Assembly: GCA_036501625.1 (NCBI GenBank)
Contig: DASXZY010000073.1
Location: 3,911-67,910, forward strand
Direction of reading: 5' to 3'
DNA from: Palsa-1400 sp036501625
Lineage (GTDB): Bacteria; Verrucomicrobiota; Verrucomicrobiia; Limisphaerales; Palsa-1400
DNA length: 64,000 bases
Both the position numbers and the translations under genes were made by a program. Positions 1 to 9,066 of the stretch are shown here, in pieces. Numbering within the stretch: the first letter of the stretch is position 1; each line of letters starts with the position of its first letter. The notes under the pieces were generated by a model, which saw only the letters and a program-made list of their open reading frames with translations, did not search any database and was not told the DNA's origin.

Positions 1-3000
1 CGACACGGTGCGGACTGTTGACACCTGTGTTGTCGGATTGAGCGTCAGGTGATAGCTCGAAACAAATGGTTCGACCACGCGGGCGCGTGCATCAAACGGA
101 CAGACAATGAGCAGTTGCAAATGGAATTGGGCAAATAAATGAAGCGCGTAACGTGAATTCGTCTCATCAGAGCGCGAAAACATTTCGTCCACGACAACGA
201 AGCGGAACGACTGCGGATTTTGCCGGTCCTTGGCGATGCCGTATTGGTAGGCTACCGCAGAGGCGAGAATGGTGAATGCCAGTTTCGCTTTCTGACCGCC
301 CGACTTGCCGCTGGTATCCTCGTAAATGTTTTCCTGCTTCCCACTTTCCCGATCACGTTCTTCCACCGCGAACGAAAGCCAGTTGCGCGTGTCCGTAACC
401 TTGGCTGACCAATCAGGCTTCTCTCGAAAAAGATCAATCAAATCACTGATCCGCTGGAAAGCGTTTTCGCGCGCTGCTCCATCGGGAGCAAGACCGTATT
501 CAAGACAACCTTTGAGACGCCCACGGAAATTGCGGATGTCCGGGTCGGTCGTCTGGTTCGCGCGTATGGTGATGTAGGTTCGTGGCGAATACTCGATTCC
601 TTTCAGAGTACCGTTAAGATGGTCAATCTTGCTCTGTATTCCCTCGCAATGTTCGTCAAGGGTGTCCTGGAACTTTACGATATGCACCAGCACATCACGA
701 CTCATCAATTCCTGAAACTTCTGGTCGTGACGCGGCAAATCGTCGCGCCGCACATTTTCCTCGAAACGAAGAAAATCGGAGACGAATTCTTCTCCAGCGT
801 TAAGATCGGCCTTGAGGTCGGGAAATTCACCAAGGAAATTTCCCATCAAACGTGTCGTAGAATCCACGACTTTTCCACGATTGTTGCCGAGTTCGATGAG
901 TTGGTTGCTGAGGGTTGTTTCCGCTTTATGAAGGGCGATTGATGCGTTGGCAATGGTCAGTTCCGGCCCGCCTAGCAACGGTGCGACGGCCTTATCGAAA
1001 GCGGCAAGATCAACGTCTTTGTAGGCTGCCAAGGTAGCCTCACATTCGGCCAGACGGCGATTGTCCTCTTGTTGGCGGCTTTCAAGTCCGCCGCGCTTGC
1101 CCGCCGTTCCGGTTTTCGTCGCATCCAGCGAGGTGATTTGTTTCTCAACTTCATCAAGCTGTTGGCGCAATTGTTTTATTTTGTCGGAACTTTGCTCCAA
1201 ATCGCGCTTCTGCTGCTCCAATTCTTCCCGTCTGGCGGCTACTGATCGCCAGTCAATTTCGGTAAACAAGCGAAATCCTTGCAATCGTCCAGCCTGTGCC
1301 GCGCGCGCGGTGGCGGCTTTTTGACGGCGCTCGGCATCATTGATGATTGTCGCCTGCTTTTGGGCGGCAATAGCCAACTGGTTTTGCTCATCTTCCAATC
1401 GTTGAATTTTTTCACGATTTGACCAGCCAAGAATGTGATTACGCGGGTCGTTGATGGCGGTGCTATCATCTTTGATGTGCCGCGTCCCGGCAGACCGAAT
1501 CAAGCCCTGCATCGTCAGGGCGAAACCAGACGCGTTTTCAAATTCCTCGATGTTTTCACAGCAACGGTAATTGAAATGGGTTCGCAATTCGCTTTCCACC
1601 CACCGTGAAAGCGGATGGCCCTCCTTCAATTGCATCCGTTCGATGACGCGCCCCTTGTCGTGCGACGGCTGGAAGCCCGGCACATCCTTCGGCACGCGAT
1701 GGTAAACCACTCGCCCACGAAGGTCGTTGTCGTTAATGAAACGGTTGACGCGTGAGTAGAGATGTTCGGGCACGAGCAGCGAAAGACCAAAACCGCGCAA
1801 GAGACGTTCCAGAGCACCGCGCCATTGTTTGTGGTATTCCTGCTTTACGTCCATCAACTCGCCAGCAAAAGGCAGGTTGTTCACGTCAACGCCCGCACCT
1901 TGTGCGATAACCAGACGCATTCGCCGTTGCATTTCAGGGATCAAATCCGGCCGGTTACGAAGTGATTTCAATTCATCCTCCAGGCCAGCGTGCAATACAC
2001 GCAGACGCCCAAATTCTTGTTCGGCTGTTGCCTTTTCGTTTGCCGACACGGTGATGATGTCGCTTTGTTTTTTCTGCTCGGATTCCGCCCATTTTTGCAA
2101 TTCATGGAATTGCGGCTCGGTGCTGATTTCCTCCTTCAGCCCAAGTTCGCCAAGACACTTTTGATATTGCCCTGCCAGCAATTTGCGCTCCTGTTCCATT
2201 TTGGTGGCGGCCGTAAGCTCGCCCTGCACGCGCTCCAGTTCTTTTCCTACCTCGTCGTTGGTAATGGCCTGTTTGAGCGAAAATTCCTGTTCTTTGAGTT
2301 CTTCGAGATTTTTCGTGAGATTTGTAATCTCAATGTCGAATACACGGATTTGCTCGGCCAGTGACGCAAGTTCGGTTTCCAACAACGCCTTGAGCCGGAC
2401 GGCAAGACAAGCGGGCAAAGTCTCACGAAGCTGCTTCGTCGCGCCAAGCTGTTCGTCATACTTTGAAATCTCAGACGCTTTTTCCACAACGGGCTGGAGT
2501 AATGCCAATTGGCTCTTGGCCGTTTGAATCGCGTCCCGGCACGCTTTCAGGTCTTGGTAATGGTGTTCCAGCCGGTCCACCAGTTCTTTTGCGTCCAGTT
2601 TTTCGAGCATGTGGTCGCGGATGAACCCGCTGACGTTGGTGATTTCCTTGATCGCAACCGTTTGGCTGAACAAGGCCAGGGTTGTTGTGGATTCCATCCG
2701 CAGGTAGCGGACGACTTTCTCGGCGTATTCCCCAAAGCTGTCCTCTACTTCAAAGCCACGTTGACGAAGTCCCTTTTTCCACGTCCGCGATTCGCCAAGC
2801 CCATTGAAATCTCTCTGAATGGCACGCTCGCTTCGCGCCAAAAGAAAAAGCTTTCTCACATCGTCGTCTTGAACCCAAAGAAGCTGCGCTAATGTGATGG
2901 CCTCACCGGTTGCGGCGTTTGTAAAAGCAGCCAAGAGGATTGAGGGTGGTCCGCCGGGTTCGCGAAGAAATTTTGTCTGCGCGCGCGACTCGTCGGATTC

Positions 3001-3297
3001 GCTTTGACTGCCATAAGCGCCGAGAACATACGTTTTCTCGTCGCGTTCTTTTTTCTTCGCCCCGCCTGCGGACAAATTGTAATTCCGCTTCATTTTGGGG
3101 ACGAGCAATGTGAGAAGCGCATCCACGAGTGTGGATTTGCCGCTGCCGTTCTCGCCGATCAGCAAGGCCGTTTGTCCCGCTGGGTCGAGAATATGAACCT
3201 TTTCATGAAAAGTTCCCCAATTGCGGACTTCAAGCCGTTGCAGGCGAAAACCTGGCGACAAAATCGTGTTATTATTGGTTGTCGCGCGTGTTGACAT
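1..3297 (-). CDS. jetC: JetC, SMC-like ATPase of type I Wadjet (3' end cut by window edge)
   Basis: The frame is open from an ATG at 3297 to base 1, giving 1,099 residues without a stop; only a short C-terminus should be missing. Residues 48-55 are the Walker A loop GENGSGKS. Residues 999-1002 are the ABC signature SGGQ, and a Walker B strand ends in D1037-E1038 (VVVDE). Between these lie long Glu/Gln/Lys-rich stretches typical of an antiparallel coiled coil, so the architecture is SMC/MukB-like. In Wadjet systems JetC is the motor that, with JetA and JetB, extrudes DNA loops and senses small circular plasmids before JetD cuts them. The start overlaps the end of jetB by 26 bases, indicating translational coupling. 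The jetD gene expected next is outside the window. Identity is certain at family level; completeness of the system is inferred. Confidence 0.93.
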   Translation of the reverse strand, partial: MSTRATTNNNTILSPGFRLQRLEVRNWGTFHEKVHILDPAGQTALLIGENGSGKSTLVDALLTLLVPKMKRNYNLSAGGAKKKERDEKTYVLGAYGSQSESDESRAQTKFLREPGGPPSILLAAFTNAATGEAITLAQLLWVQDDDVRKLFLLARSERAIQRDFNGLGESRTWKKGLRQRGFEVEDSFGEYAEKVVRYLRMESTTTLALFSQTVAIKEITNVSGFIRDHMLEKLDAKELVDRLEHHYQDLKACRDAIQTAKSQLALLQPVVEKASEISKYDEQLGATKQLRETLPACLAVRLKALLETELASLAEQIRVFDIEITNLTKNLEELKEQEFSLKQAITNDEVGKELERVQGELTAATKMEQERKLLAGQYQKCLGELGLKEEISTEPQFHELQKWAESEQKKQSDIITVSANEKATAEQEFGRLRVLHAGLEDELKSLRNRPDLIPEMQRRMRLVIAQGAGVDVNNLPFAGELMDVKQEYHKQWRGALERLLRGFGLSLLVPEHLYSRVNRFINDNDLRGRVVYHRVPKDVPGFQPSHDKGRVIERMQLKEGHPLSRWVESELRTHFNYRCCENIEEFENASGFALTMQGLIRSAGTRHIKDDSTAINDPRNHILGWSNREKIQRLEDEQNQLAIAAQKQATIINDAERRQKAATARAAQAGRLQGFRLFTEIDWRSVAARREELEQQKRDLEQSSDKIKQLRQQLDEVEKQITSLDATKTGTAGKRGGLESRQQEDNRRLAECEATLAAYKDVDLAAFDKAVAPLLGGPELTIANASIALHKAETTLSNQLIELGNNRGKVVDSTTRLMGNFLGEFPDLKADLNAGEEFVSDFLRFEENVRRDDLPRHDQKFQELMSRDVLVHIVKFQDTLDEHCEGIQSKIDHLNGTLKGIEYSPRTYITIRANQTTDPDIRNFRGRLKGCLEYGLAPDGAARENAFQRISDLIDLFREKPDWSAKVTDTRNWLSFAVEERDRESGKQENIYEDTSGKSGGQKAKLAFTILASAVAYQYGIAKDRQNPQSFRFVVVDEMFSRSDETNSRYALHLFAQFHLQLLIVCPFDARARVVEPFVSSYHLTLNPTTQVSTVRTVS

Positions 3298-3862
3298 GGG
3301 CTTCAAGTTGTTCGCGTAGTACCTTCAATGTTTCGACTGGAAAACGGGCCTTGATGACGCGCCGCACTTCATAGCGCTCGTCGCTTTCACCACCGGACAA
3401 TTTGCGGAGCAATCCAATTTCTTCGGCCTTGTTGATGTACCCCTCAATGCGTTTGTCCGCCTTAATCTCGTCATTGCTTCCGGGAAAAAATGGCGCAACG
3501 AGCTGTAAAATTTCCTCCTTTCGCAAAACAAGCCGACCTTCGTCGTGAACTTTTTCATCAAACTGAAGGAGTTGTTCTCGCAATACCACCCCAACAACGG
3601 CAACACCCTTGGTCAGTTTGTCGCGCCGGAACAGGCGCGGGATTCCGGTGCTGTCCTCCTGATCGGCTTGCTTGAGATAAGCGAAACCGTCTTCCTCGTG
3701 TACGATGAGATTGAGGCCGATTTCTTGGAAATAGTTTTCGATGTGCGGACGATACCGCAGCAGCGTCGCCCACAAATCAGCGTCATCCGAATAAATTGCG
3801 TCCTGCAACAGCCGGACTTTGACAGCAGCGGATGGAAATGATTTGGCCGGGTTCGGGTTCAT
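3272..3862 (-). CDS. jetB: JetB, DUF4194 (MukE/kite-like) subunit of Wadjet
   Basis: This 196-residue protein has the size and position of the DUF4194 subunit of condensin-like Wadjet complexes. It appears to be a winged-helix protein: short alternating helices, a central stretch with a charged loop near KQADQEDSTGIPRLFRR, and a C-terminal part ending in an Arg/Glu-rich helix. In the family this kite protein binds the neck and coiled coils of the SMC dimer (JetC) together with the kleisin-like JetA. The ATG at 3862 overlaps the stop of jetA as ATGA, and its own end overlaps jetC, so the three genes form one operon. The product was recognised mainly by context and by general resemblance to DUF4194, not by catalytic residues, since the family has none. 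Confidence 0.88.
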   Translation of the reverse strand: MNPNPAKSFPSAAVKVRLLQDAIYSDDADLWATLLRYRPHIENYFQEIGLNLIVHEEDGFAYLKQADQEDSTGIPRLFRRDKLTKGVAVVGVVLREQLLQFDEKVHDEGRLVLRKEEILQLVAPFFPGSNDEIKADKRIEGYINKAEEIGLLRKLSGGESDERYEVRRVIKARFPVETLKVLREQLEAHVNTRDNQ

Positions 3863-5295
3863 GTATTGGAGAAAACAATTTGCGGCACACGATAACGGCG
3901 TTCCGATTGACCGGGAATTTCAATCGAATCAAAAGCGTCAAATACCATGTGTGGCCCGTCAGACTCCGCGATGAATAAATAGGCCAGCACCTCCAAAATC
4001 CCGTTGCGTGGCGGTCGAAGATCAAGCAACTCCGGCAAGGAAATTTGGAGGCGTGTTTGCAAACAATCTCGGATGTTTTGGCGCAGCCGCTCGAAGTCCA
4101 CAGGATGCAAACGTAAAAAAGCCTCCAAAGTTTCGCGATAATCTCCGCCTTCACTGACTTCAAGATTGCCGCCAAACTCAACACTTTCCGGCGGTGTCCA
4201 TGAGGCTTTCGACATGAGCGAGGAAAGTATGATGCTGGCGTCCATGTCGAGTAATTCGGTCTGTGGCGATAAATCACGAGTGCGATGAGCTAGTGCTTTG
4301 ATTTCCTGAATCATTCGGCCTACCTCCCGCCGCTCCGCCGATTCACGCACATCCAGCACTCGGCGAAGTTGCGCCACAAGCCGTTCGTTGGAGGCAACCA
4401 CTTTATTGCCTTCGGCACGGAGGCTCGACTGCAATTTCCGCAACAGCACGTCGTCCCGTAATTCATCGGCCAGGGTCGGAAGCGCGTAGGCCGCTTCGAC
4501 AAGTTCAACAAATTGTCGGCGACGTTCCGGTGCAAGCAGAAAATCCCAAAAGGCATAGAAGCTCTGCCCCTGGCTCGACTCGCGAAGTCTATCCTGTGCA
4601 TCAAGCGTCTGGCTGACAATCCCGCCACGAGTGGCCGTTGTGTCAGTCTGTCGAACCGCGATTTCCTCCGTGACCGTCCGAAAATGTCGTTCAACTTCAC
4701 GGAAATCGCCGAGCAGTTGGCGCGCAATCTCAAGCAGGTTTTGAAAGCGTTCGTTGATTTGGGTTGCATTGTAAACCGGCACCACTCCCGTGCGTTCAAT
4801 CTCCTCAATTTGTTGTTGAATGCGCGCCTGTTCAGCCCGCAGCCGCTGGATTCGGACGTCTGGTTCCCGCGTTGAGTTTTCGATGATTTCAGCGAGTGTA
4901 CCGGCGAGGTTCTTGAATTTGGATTCAGTGCCGACGTGAGGACGCGGTTTGAGTGAATCGAGCCATTGAAACACGCGCTCAATTTCTGGCGTCAGTTCGT
5001 AAGCCGGCTCGTCACTGTCCGCCGGTTGAAATCGGTGAGCGTAGGCGTGTTCTGAATCTGCCCATTCCGTCAAATAATCCTTTGCCGACCGGCCACTGGC
5101 GAAATCACCAGCATCACGCAGTTCTTCGATCTCGGCTTCAAGTAATGCGCGCAGGCGACTCTCGGGCACAACAGGATGATGCTCGCGCTTGAAGGCGGTG
5201 AACAATACCGCCAGCACCAGTGGCGCGTTTTCCGCGCGTAACAATCGGAGCGTAGGAGATTGCTTGAACTGCAATTGCAGGTCAGTGTAGTTCAC
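3859..5295 (-). CDS. jetA: JetA, DUF3375 (kleisin/MukF-like) subunit of Wadjet
   Basis: The 478-residue product matches the usual length and layout of DUF3375 proteins. It has an N-terminal winged-helix-like region, a middle helical segment around residues 150-330 rich in Arg/Glu/Gln, and a C-terminal segment with an FLRLHPVDFERLR helix. JetA is the kleisin-like bridge of the Wadjet complex and is the first gene of the operon, as here. The reading frame begins with GTG at 5295. Upstream, 5296-5494 contains no gene and should hold the promoter, but I could not pick a convincing -35/-10 pair. The base composition looks less GC-rich than the genes after 7150, in line with horizontal acquisition. 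The stop overlaps the jetB start by four bases. Confidence 0.88.
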   Translation of the reverse strand: MNYTDLQLQFKQSPTLRLLRAENAPLVLAVLFTAFKREHHPVVPESRLRALLEAEIEELRDAGDFASGRSAKDYLTEWADSEHAYAHRFQPADSDEPAYELTPEIERVFQWLDSLKPRPHVGTESKFKNLAGTLAEIIENSTREPDVRIQRLRAEQARIQQQIEEIERTGVVPVYNATQINERFQNLLEIARQLLGDFREVERHFRTVTEEIAVRQTDTTATRGGIVSQTLDAQDRLRESSQGQSFYAFWDFLLAPERRRQFVELVEAAYALPTLADELRDDVLLRKLQSSLRAEGNKVVASNERLVAQLRRVLDVRESAERREVGRMIQEIKALAHRTRDLSPQTELLDMDASIILSSLMSKASWTPPESVEFGGNLEVSEGGDYRETLEAFLRLHPVDFERLRQNIRDCLQTRLQISLPELLDLRPPRNGILEVLAYLFIAESDGPHMVFDAFDSIEIPGQSERRYRVPQIVFSNT

Positions 5296-5494
5296 AATTT
5301 ATTTCCACAGTGCCTATTCCCACCTCATTTATCAGAATCGCTTGGACAAATACAGTCTAACTTACCGATTAAGAAAACCCATCATGGCGACGACCGGTTG
5401 TCCCGATGATCTGCTGTGCGCACGACCAGTAAGCGGGCATTGGCCGCCAAACTAGTTCAACTCTTTGGGCGCTTTGTCAGATGTTAACTTGCTT

Positions 5495-6973
5495 TCACAT
5501 TGCCGTCTGCTGCTTCACTTGAACCCTGCCGGTGAGTTCAACCAACATCGCCTTTGGAATCCGTTCGGTGAATTCTTCCATGAGTGATTGCGGGTCGTTC
5601 AATTCTTGGCTGAACACTTCTCGCCCCATTGCTCGGGTCGCTGCCTCAAGGAATTTTTCGGTCGGAACGATTGAGACATCCTCGTGCAATTGACCCCAAA
5701 AGATTTCCTGCGGATTCGCCGACGCCCACCACGCATACGCGTATTTTGCTTTGGCTTTGGCAACGGCGCGTCTTTCGTCAGCATCCGATGATTGACTCGC
5801 GCGCCCGCCTTTGGGCGCGGAGCCTGGCATCTGAATAACATTTTCAGGAGGGTTCGAGAACGTCACTTTCTGCGCCATCGTGGCCGAATGCTGATCGCGC
5901 AAATGACCGTAAGTTTTCATAGCCAGCGCGCCGACGTCCTTGTGTCCAAGCCAGCGGGAGACGGTTGGAATGTCCACACCCGATTCAATGCAGCGGGTGG
6001 CAAACAAATGGCGTAAATCATGATGCGTGATGCGTTCGATGCCTAATTTCTTGCAGGCGCTCGTGATGGCGCCCTGGCACTCGTGAACCTCCAACAGGGA
6101 ATTCTGCCGGAACTCCTGCTTACCTCGTTCATTTTGCAGACGTTCCAAGAGCCGTCGCATGTCAGGAATCATCGGCACTCGGCGAATTTCCCAATTCTTC
6201 GTTCCGGTAGCCGGGTCACCCGAGACGACGATTTCCTCCTTCTCAAAATCGCAGTCCCGGCCATTGACCCGCGCGGCTTCGCCTTTGCGGCAACCGCTGT
6301 AGGCGAGGAATTCCACCATGTCAGCGCAACGGTGATTCCAGCCGCCGTCATTCTTGCGGATGCTTCCAACCAGTTTCAGAAACTCATCGTGACTCGGAAG
6401 TTTCAGATGCTTCTGGCGAATGCGCAGCCGCTTGATGTGCTTGGCTGGATTGTCGTAGCGTGCGCCGGCCTCGATGGCGATGTCCACGATCAGACGCAAT
6501 GTCCCGATGGTGTTATTGAAAGCTGACGGACTGGCTTTCTGCGCGAAACGACCCGCCCAATCAAGACAATCCGTCTTTGAAATGCGTCGTACATCCATGT
6601 CCGATAGCTCCGGCCATGACTTTAGGAGAGCGGCAATGCGTTCCTCGCGATACTCCTTGCTGCGATCCTTGAGCGACAGATCGGCCTTTAACCGCTCCCG
6701 GTATGTCTTCAAGGCTTGTTCAAAGGTCATCTTCCCGCGAGCGGTTGCTTGTACGGATTCGGCCTTGTGGCGTTCTTCCTTGAGGAAATCGCCCAGGCGC
6801 AATTGGGCAACGCTCATGCGGTCAGTCTTGAGGGATTTCCAAATGAGCTTGCCGCCCACCCGCGCCCTGGCATAGTATGTTCCCGATTTCGCGTTGCGGA
6901 GAAGATTCGCGACGGGCGTTGTTTGCCATTTTGGTTCCGATTCGGTCGTTTGCTCTGTTTTGCTCGTCTTCAT
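5495..6973 (-). CDS. Tyrosine recombinase / phage-type integrase
   Basis: This 492-residue protein is a site-specific tyrosine recombinase. An N-terminal SAM-like core-binding region (about residues 80-180) precedes the catalytic domain. The catalytic residues are visible: R229 in SGCRKGE, H318 and R321 in HHDLRH, H344 in WLGH and the nucleophile Y355 in KTYGHL. About 135 residues follow the tyrosine, an unusually long tail of unknown role. The frame stays open upstream through the adjacent tRNA gene, giving a false start; the ATG at 6973 (MKTSKTEQ) is the first that makes sense. The gene lies between the Wadjet operon and tRNA-Ser and is transcribed away from the tRNA. It probably mediated integration of the defence genes at or near the tRNA. 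Confidence 0.93.
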   Translation of the reverse strand: MKTSKTEQTTESEPKWQTTPVANLLRNAKSGTYYARARVGGKLIWKSLKTDRMSVAQLRLGDFLKEERHKAESVQATARGKMTFEQALKTYRERLKADLSLKDRSKEYREERIAALLKSWPELSDMDVRRISKTDCLDWAGRFAQKASPSAFNNTIGTLRLIVDIAIEAGARYDNPAKHIKRLRIRQKHLKLPSHDEFLKLVGSIRKNDGGWNHRCADMVEFLAYSGCRKGEAARVNGRDCDFEKEEIVVSGDPATGTKNWEIRRVPMIPDMRRLLERLQNERGKQEFRQNSLLEVHECQGAITSACKKLGIERITHHDLRHLFATRCIESGVDIPTVSRWLGHKDVGALAMKTYGHLRDQHSATMAQKVTFSNPPENVIQMPGSAPKGGRASQSSDADERRAVAKAKAKYAYAWWASANPQEIFWGQLHEDVSIVPTEKFLEAATRAMGREVFSQELNDPQSLMEEFTERIPKAMLVELTGRVQVKQQTAM

Positions 6974-7056
6974 GCAAACAGTATAGAACATCAGTATAGA
7001 AAATGCAAATCGACAGGACGGAAAAAGTGATAAATACGCAGTAAAATCAGTAGTGT

Positions 7057-7146
7057 GGAAGGGTGGCTGAGTGGTTGAAGGCACCTGACTCGAAATCAGG
7101 CTTAGGGGAAACCCTAACGTGGGTTCGAATCCCACCCCTTCCGCCA
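7057..7146 (+). tRNA. tRNA-Ser (anticodon CGA)
   Basis: The cloverleaf can be folded by eye. The acceptor stem is GGAAGGG (7057-7063) with CCCTTCC (7136-7142), then discriminator G and an encoded CCA at 7144-7146. The anticodon stem is CCTGA/TCAGG around the loop with CGA at 7091-7093. A long variable arm (TAGGG-GAAA-CCCTA) marks a class II tRNA. The T arm is GTGGG-TTCGAAT-CCCAC. The gene is intact, so any recombination using it restored the full sequence. Confidence 0.98.
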
Positions 7147-7171
7147 TTTTTCCACGGTGCCTTCCATGCGG

Positions 7172-8308
7172 TTAGTTGCCGCGGGCGGTTAATTGGCGGA
7201 TTAGATCTGTTTCGGATTTGGAAAATGGTGTGCCGTCGGGGCGGAAGATGTCGTGGAACCAGACTTTTGGCTCGGCGGCGTAGTGTTTCTTCCAGGAGTC
7301 CCAGGGGTAAATTGTGTTTGACTTTCCGTTGACCAGGCCCCAGCTCCAGGCGGCCACATCGTATTGTTTGAGCACTGGCAAATTGGCGGCAAATGTGGAA
7401 CGGTTGCCGCGGGCCATGTACTCGGTGCAGAGGACGGGGCGGCCCAGTTTTTTCAATCCTTCAATGCATTTTTTCAGTTCGGCGGGAGGGTCGTAATTGT
7501 GAAAGGTGATGACGTCCGACTGTCCCAACTGAACTTGCTGAACTGGGGTTGGATTGTTCAGGTAGTCGCCACGCCAGACGCCGCAGGTCGCCGGTTGCGA
7601 TGGGTGCGCCTCGCGGAACCACTGAAAGGTTTTTTCGAGCAATTGCGTGGCAAACTTCTCCTTGTCCGGCTCGTCCAACTCGATTTTGGAGCCTTCCCGC
7701 CCGTAAGCCTCGCGGTTCGGATTGTCTGGCTCGTTGAACAAGTCCCAGGCGAGAACGCGCGAATCGTTGCCGAAGCGGGTTAGCAAGCCGATAACGTAGG
7801 GCTTGAGTTCGTCCTGTTTGGCGGGCGATTCAAGATAGTCGCGCCCTGGCGATTGAACCCACCTGGAATTATGCAGGCCGGGAATCGGAGCGGGTTGGGC
7901 GCCAGCTTTAGGATAAGGATGCCAAACGCCGTCGAAAATGACGAACAGCGTTTTGATCCCGTGCTTATCCGCGATTTCCAGATATTTACCGACGCGCGAG
8001 CAGAACCCTTCCGCATCTTCCCGCCAAGGGATGTCATGGAGGAAGACGCGCATGGTGTTCATGCCGATGGATTGCGCGTAGCCGAGTTCGCGGTCGATGG
8101 TTGCGGGATCGAAGGTCTCGGACTGCCACATCTCAAGCTGGTTGGCGGCAGTGCTCGGCACGAAGTTGGCGCCCACGAGCCACGGCTGTTTCGCGTACCA
8201 ATCGTTTGCCTGCCGCGCTGTCCAGCGTTCGGAGTTGGCGGCATGACAATTCTGGGTCAACAAAAAGGCCAATAAGAGCAAGGCTGGGCGGGGAGAGAGG
8301 ACTTTCAT
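7172..8308 (-). CDS. Secreted GH5-like glycoside hydrolase
   Basis: The 378-residue protein starts with a Sec signal peptide (about residues 1-23, cleavage after CHA). It continues as a single (beta/alpha)8-barrel of the GH5/GH-A type. The candidate acid/base is E193 in WDLFNEPD and the candidate nucleophile is E296 in VLCTEYMAR, spaced as expected for clan GH-A. Other clan features are the NTMRVFL strand and the FHNYD segment near residue 269. Such proteins cleave beta-linked polysaccharides (mannan, glucan or xylan); the substrate cannot be read from the sequence. The gene ends just after the tRNA-Ser on the opposite strand. It starts 22 bases after the response regulator's stop codon, so it may be co-transcribed with the two-component genes and controlled by them. 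Confidence 0.85.
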   Translation of the reverse strand: MKVLSPRPALLLLAFLLTQNCHAANSERWTARQANDWYAKQPWLVGANFVPSTAANQLEMWQSETFDPATIDRELGYAQSIGMNTMRVFLHDIPWREDAEGFCSRVGKYLEIADKHGIKTLFVIFDGVWHPYPKAGAQPAPIPGLHNSRWVQSPGRDYLESPAKQDELKPYVIGLLTRFGNDSRVLAWDLFNEPDNPNREAYGREGSKIELDEPDKEKFATQLLEKTFQWFREAHPSQPATCGVWRGDYLNNPTPVQQVQLGQSDVITFHNYDPPAELKKCIEGLKKLGRPVLCTEYMARGNRSTFAANLPVLKQYDVAAWSWGLVNGKSNTIYPWDSWKKHYAAEPKVWFHDIFRPDGTPFSKSETDLIRQLTARGN

Positions 8309-8330
8309 ATCTGCGTTTAGGGATCAGGTT

Positions 8331-8951
8331 TTAATTTAAATATTTGGCGACAGCCTCCGTGCGCGAGCGGACGTGGAGCTTGTCGTAGATGCTGCGCAAG
8401 TGCGAGCGGACGGTGGGCAGGCTCAACCCCAGTTTTTCGGCGATTTCCTTGTTGGCATAGCCTTTTGCCAGATAGTCGAGCACTTCGGATTCGCGCTCGG
8501 TCAATTTCATGGAAAGGTTTTCCGCCGCTTCCGACGCCCGGAAAGCCTGGACAACTTTGCGCGCGATCTGGCTGTTCATGGGCGAGCCGCCATGCAGGAT
8601 ATCGCGGATGGATTCCAGCAATTGGTCCGGCTCGCAGCGTTTCAGGAGATAGCCGCTTGCGCCGGCGCGCAAGGCGCGAAAAATGGAGTCGCTGTCTTCG
8701 TAAACGGTGAGCATGAGCACCTGGGTGTTGGGAAGCTGTTCGCGCAACCGGCGAACGCATTCAATGCCGGACATCTGCGGCAGGTTGATGTCCATAACGA
8801 CGACGGCCGGCTGGGAATCGGGAAGTATTTTCAAGGCTTCCTCGGCTGTCGTGCAAGCGGCCACGCAACGCATGCCGCGGGCTTCGTCAACAATCCGCGA
8901 AAGACTGCCGCGAATCACCGCGTCGTCCTCAACAATTGCGACGCGGATCAT
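8331..8951 (-). CDS. NarL/FixJ-family response regulator
   Basis: The 206-residue protein has an N-terminal receiver domain with acidic residues in VEDD (8-10), phospho-acceptor D54 in VVMDINLP and the Thr/Lys switch region. It has a C-terminal LuxR-type helix-turn-helix (LTERESEVLDYLAKGYANKEIA, about residues 143-206). The ATG at 8951 (MIRVAIVED) is the correct start; the frame upstream of it reads through the spacer and has no homologous content. It lies 115 bases downstream of a histidine kinase with a HisKA_3 domain, the normal partner of NarL-type regulators. The GH5-like gene follows in the same direction, an obvious possible target. Confidence 0.94.
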   Translation of the reverse strand: MIRVAIVEDDAVIRGSLSRIVDEARGMRCVAACTTAEEALKILPDSQPAVVVMDINLPQMSGIECVRRLREQLPNTQVLMLTVYEDSDSIFRALRAGASGYLLKRCEPDQLLESIRDILHGGSPMNSQIARKVVQAFRASEAAENLSMKLTERESEVLDYLAKGYANKEIAEKLGLSLPTVRSHLRSIYDKLHVRSRTEAVAKYLN

Positions 8952-9066
8952 GACGCTTCCCGATAGGGCGCTGCGATCTCGCGCCGACGCCAAAGTATGC
9001 ACGCGCCGAGAGTAACACAGGCAGCGGCGTTTTGGATATAGTCCGATGAGATGAGTTCGGGCGTGT

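Noticed and set aside
6974..7147. N-terminal extension of the integrase frame starting MAEGVGFEPT
   Set aside because: This is the antisense translation of the tRNA-Ser gene, a well-known false start; the real ATG is at 6973.
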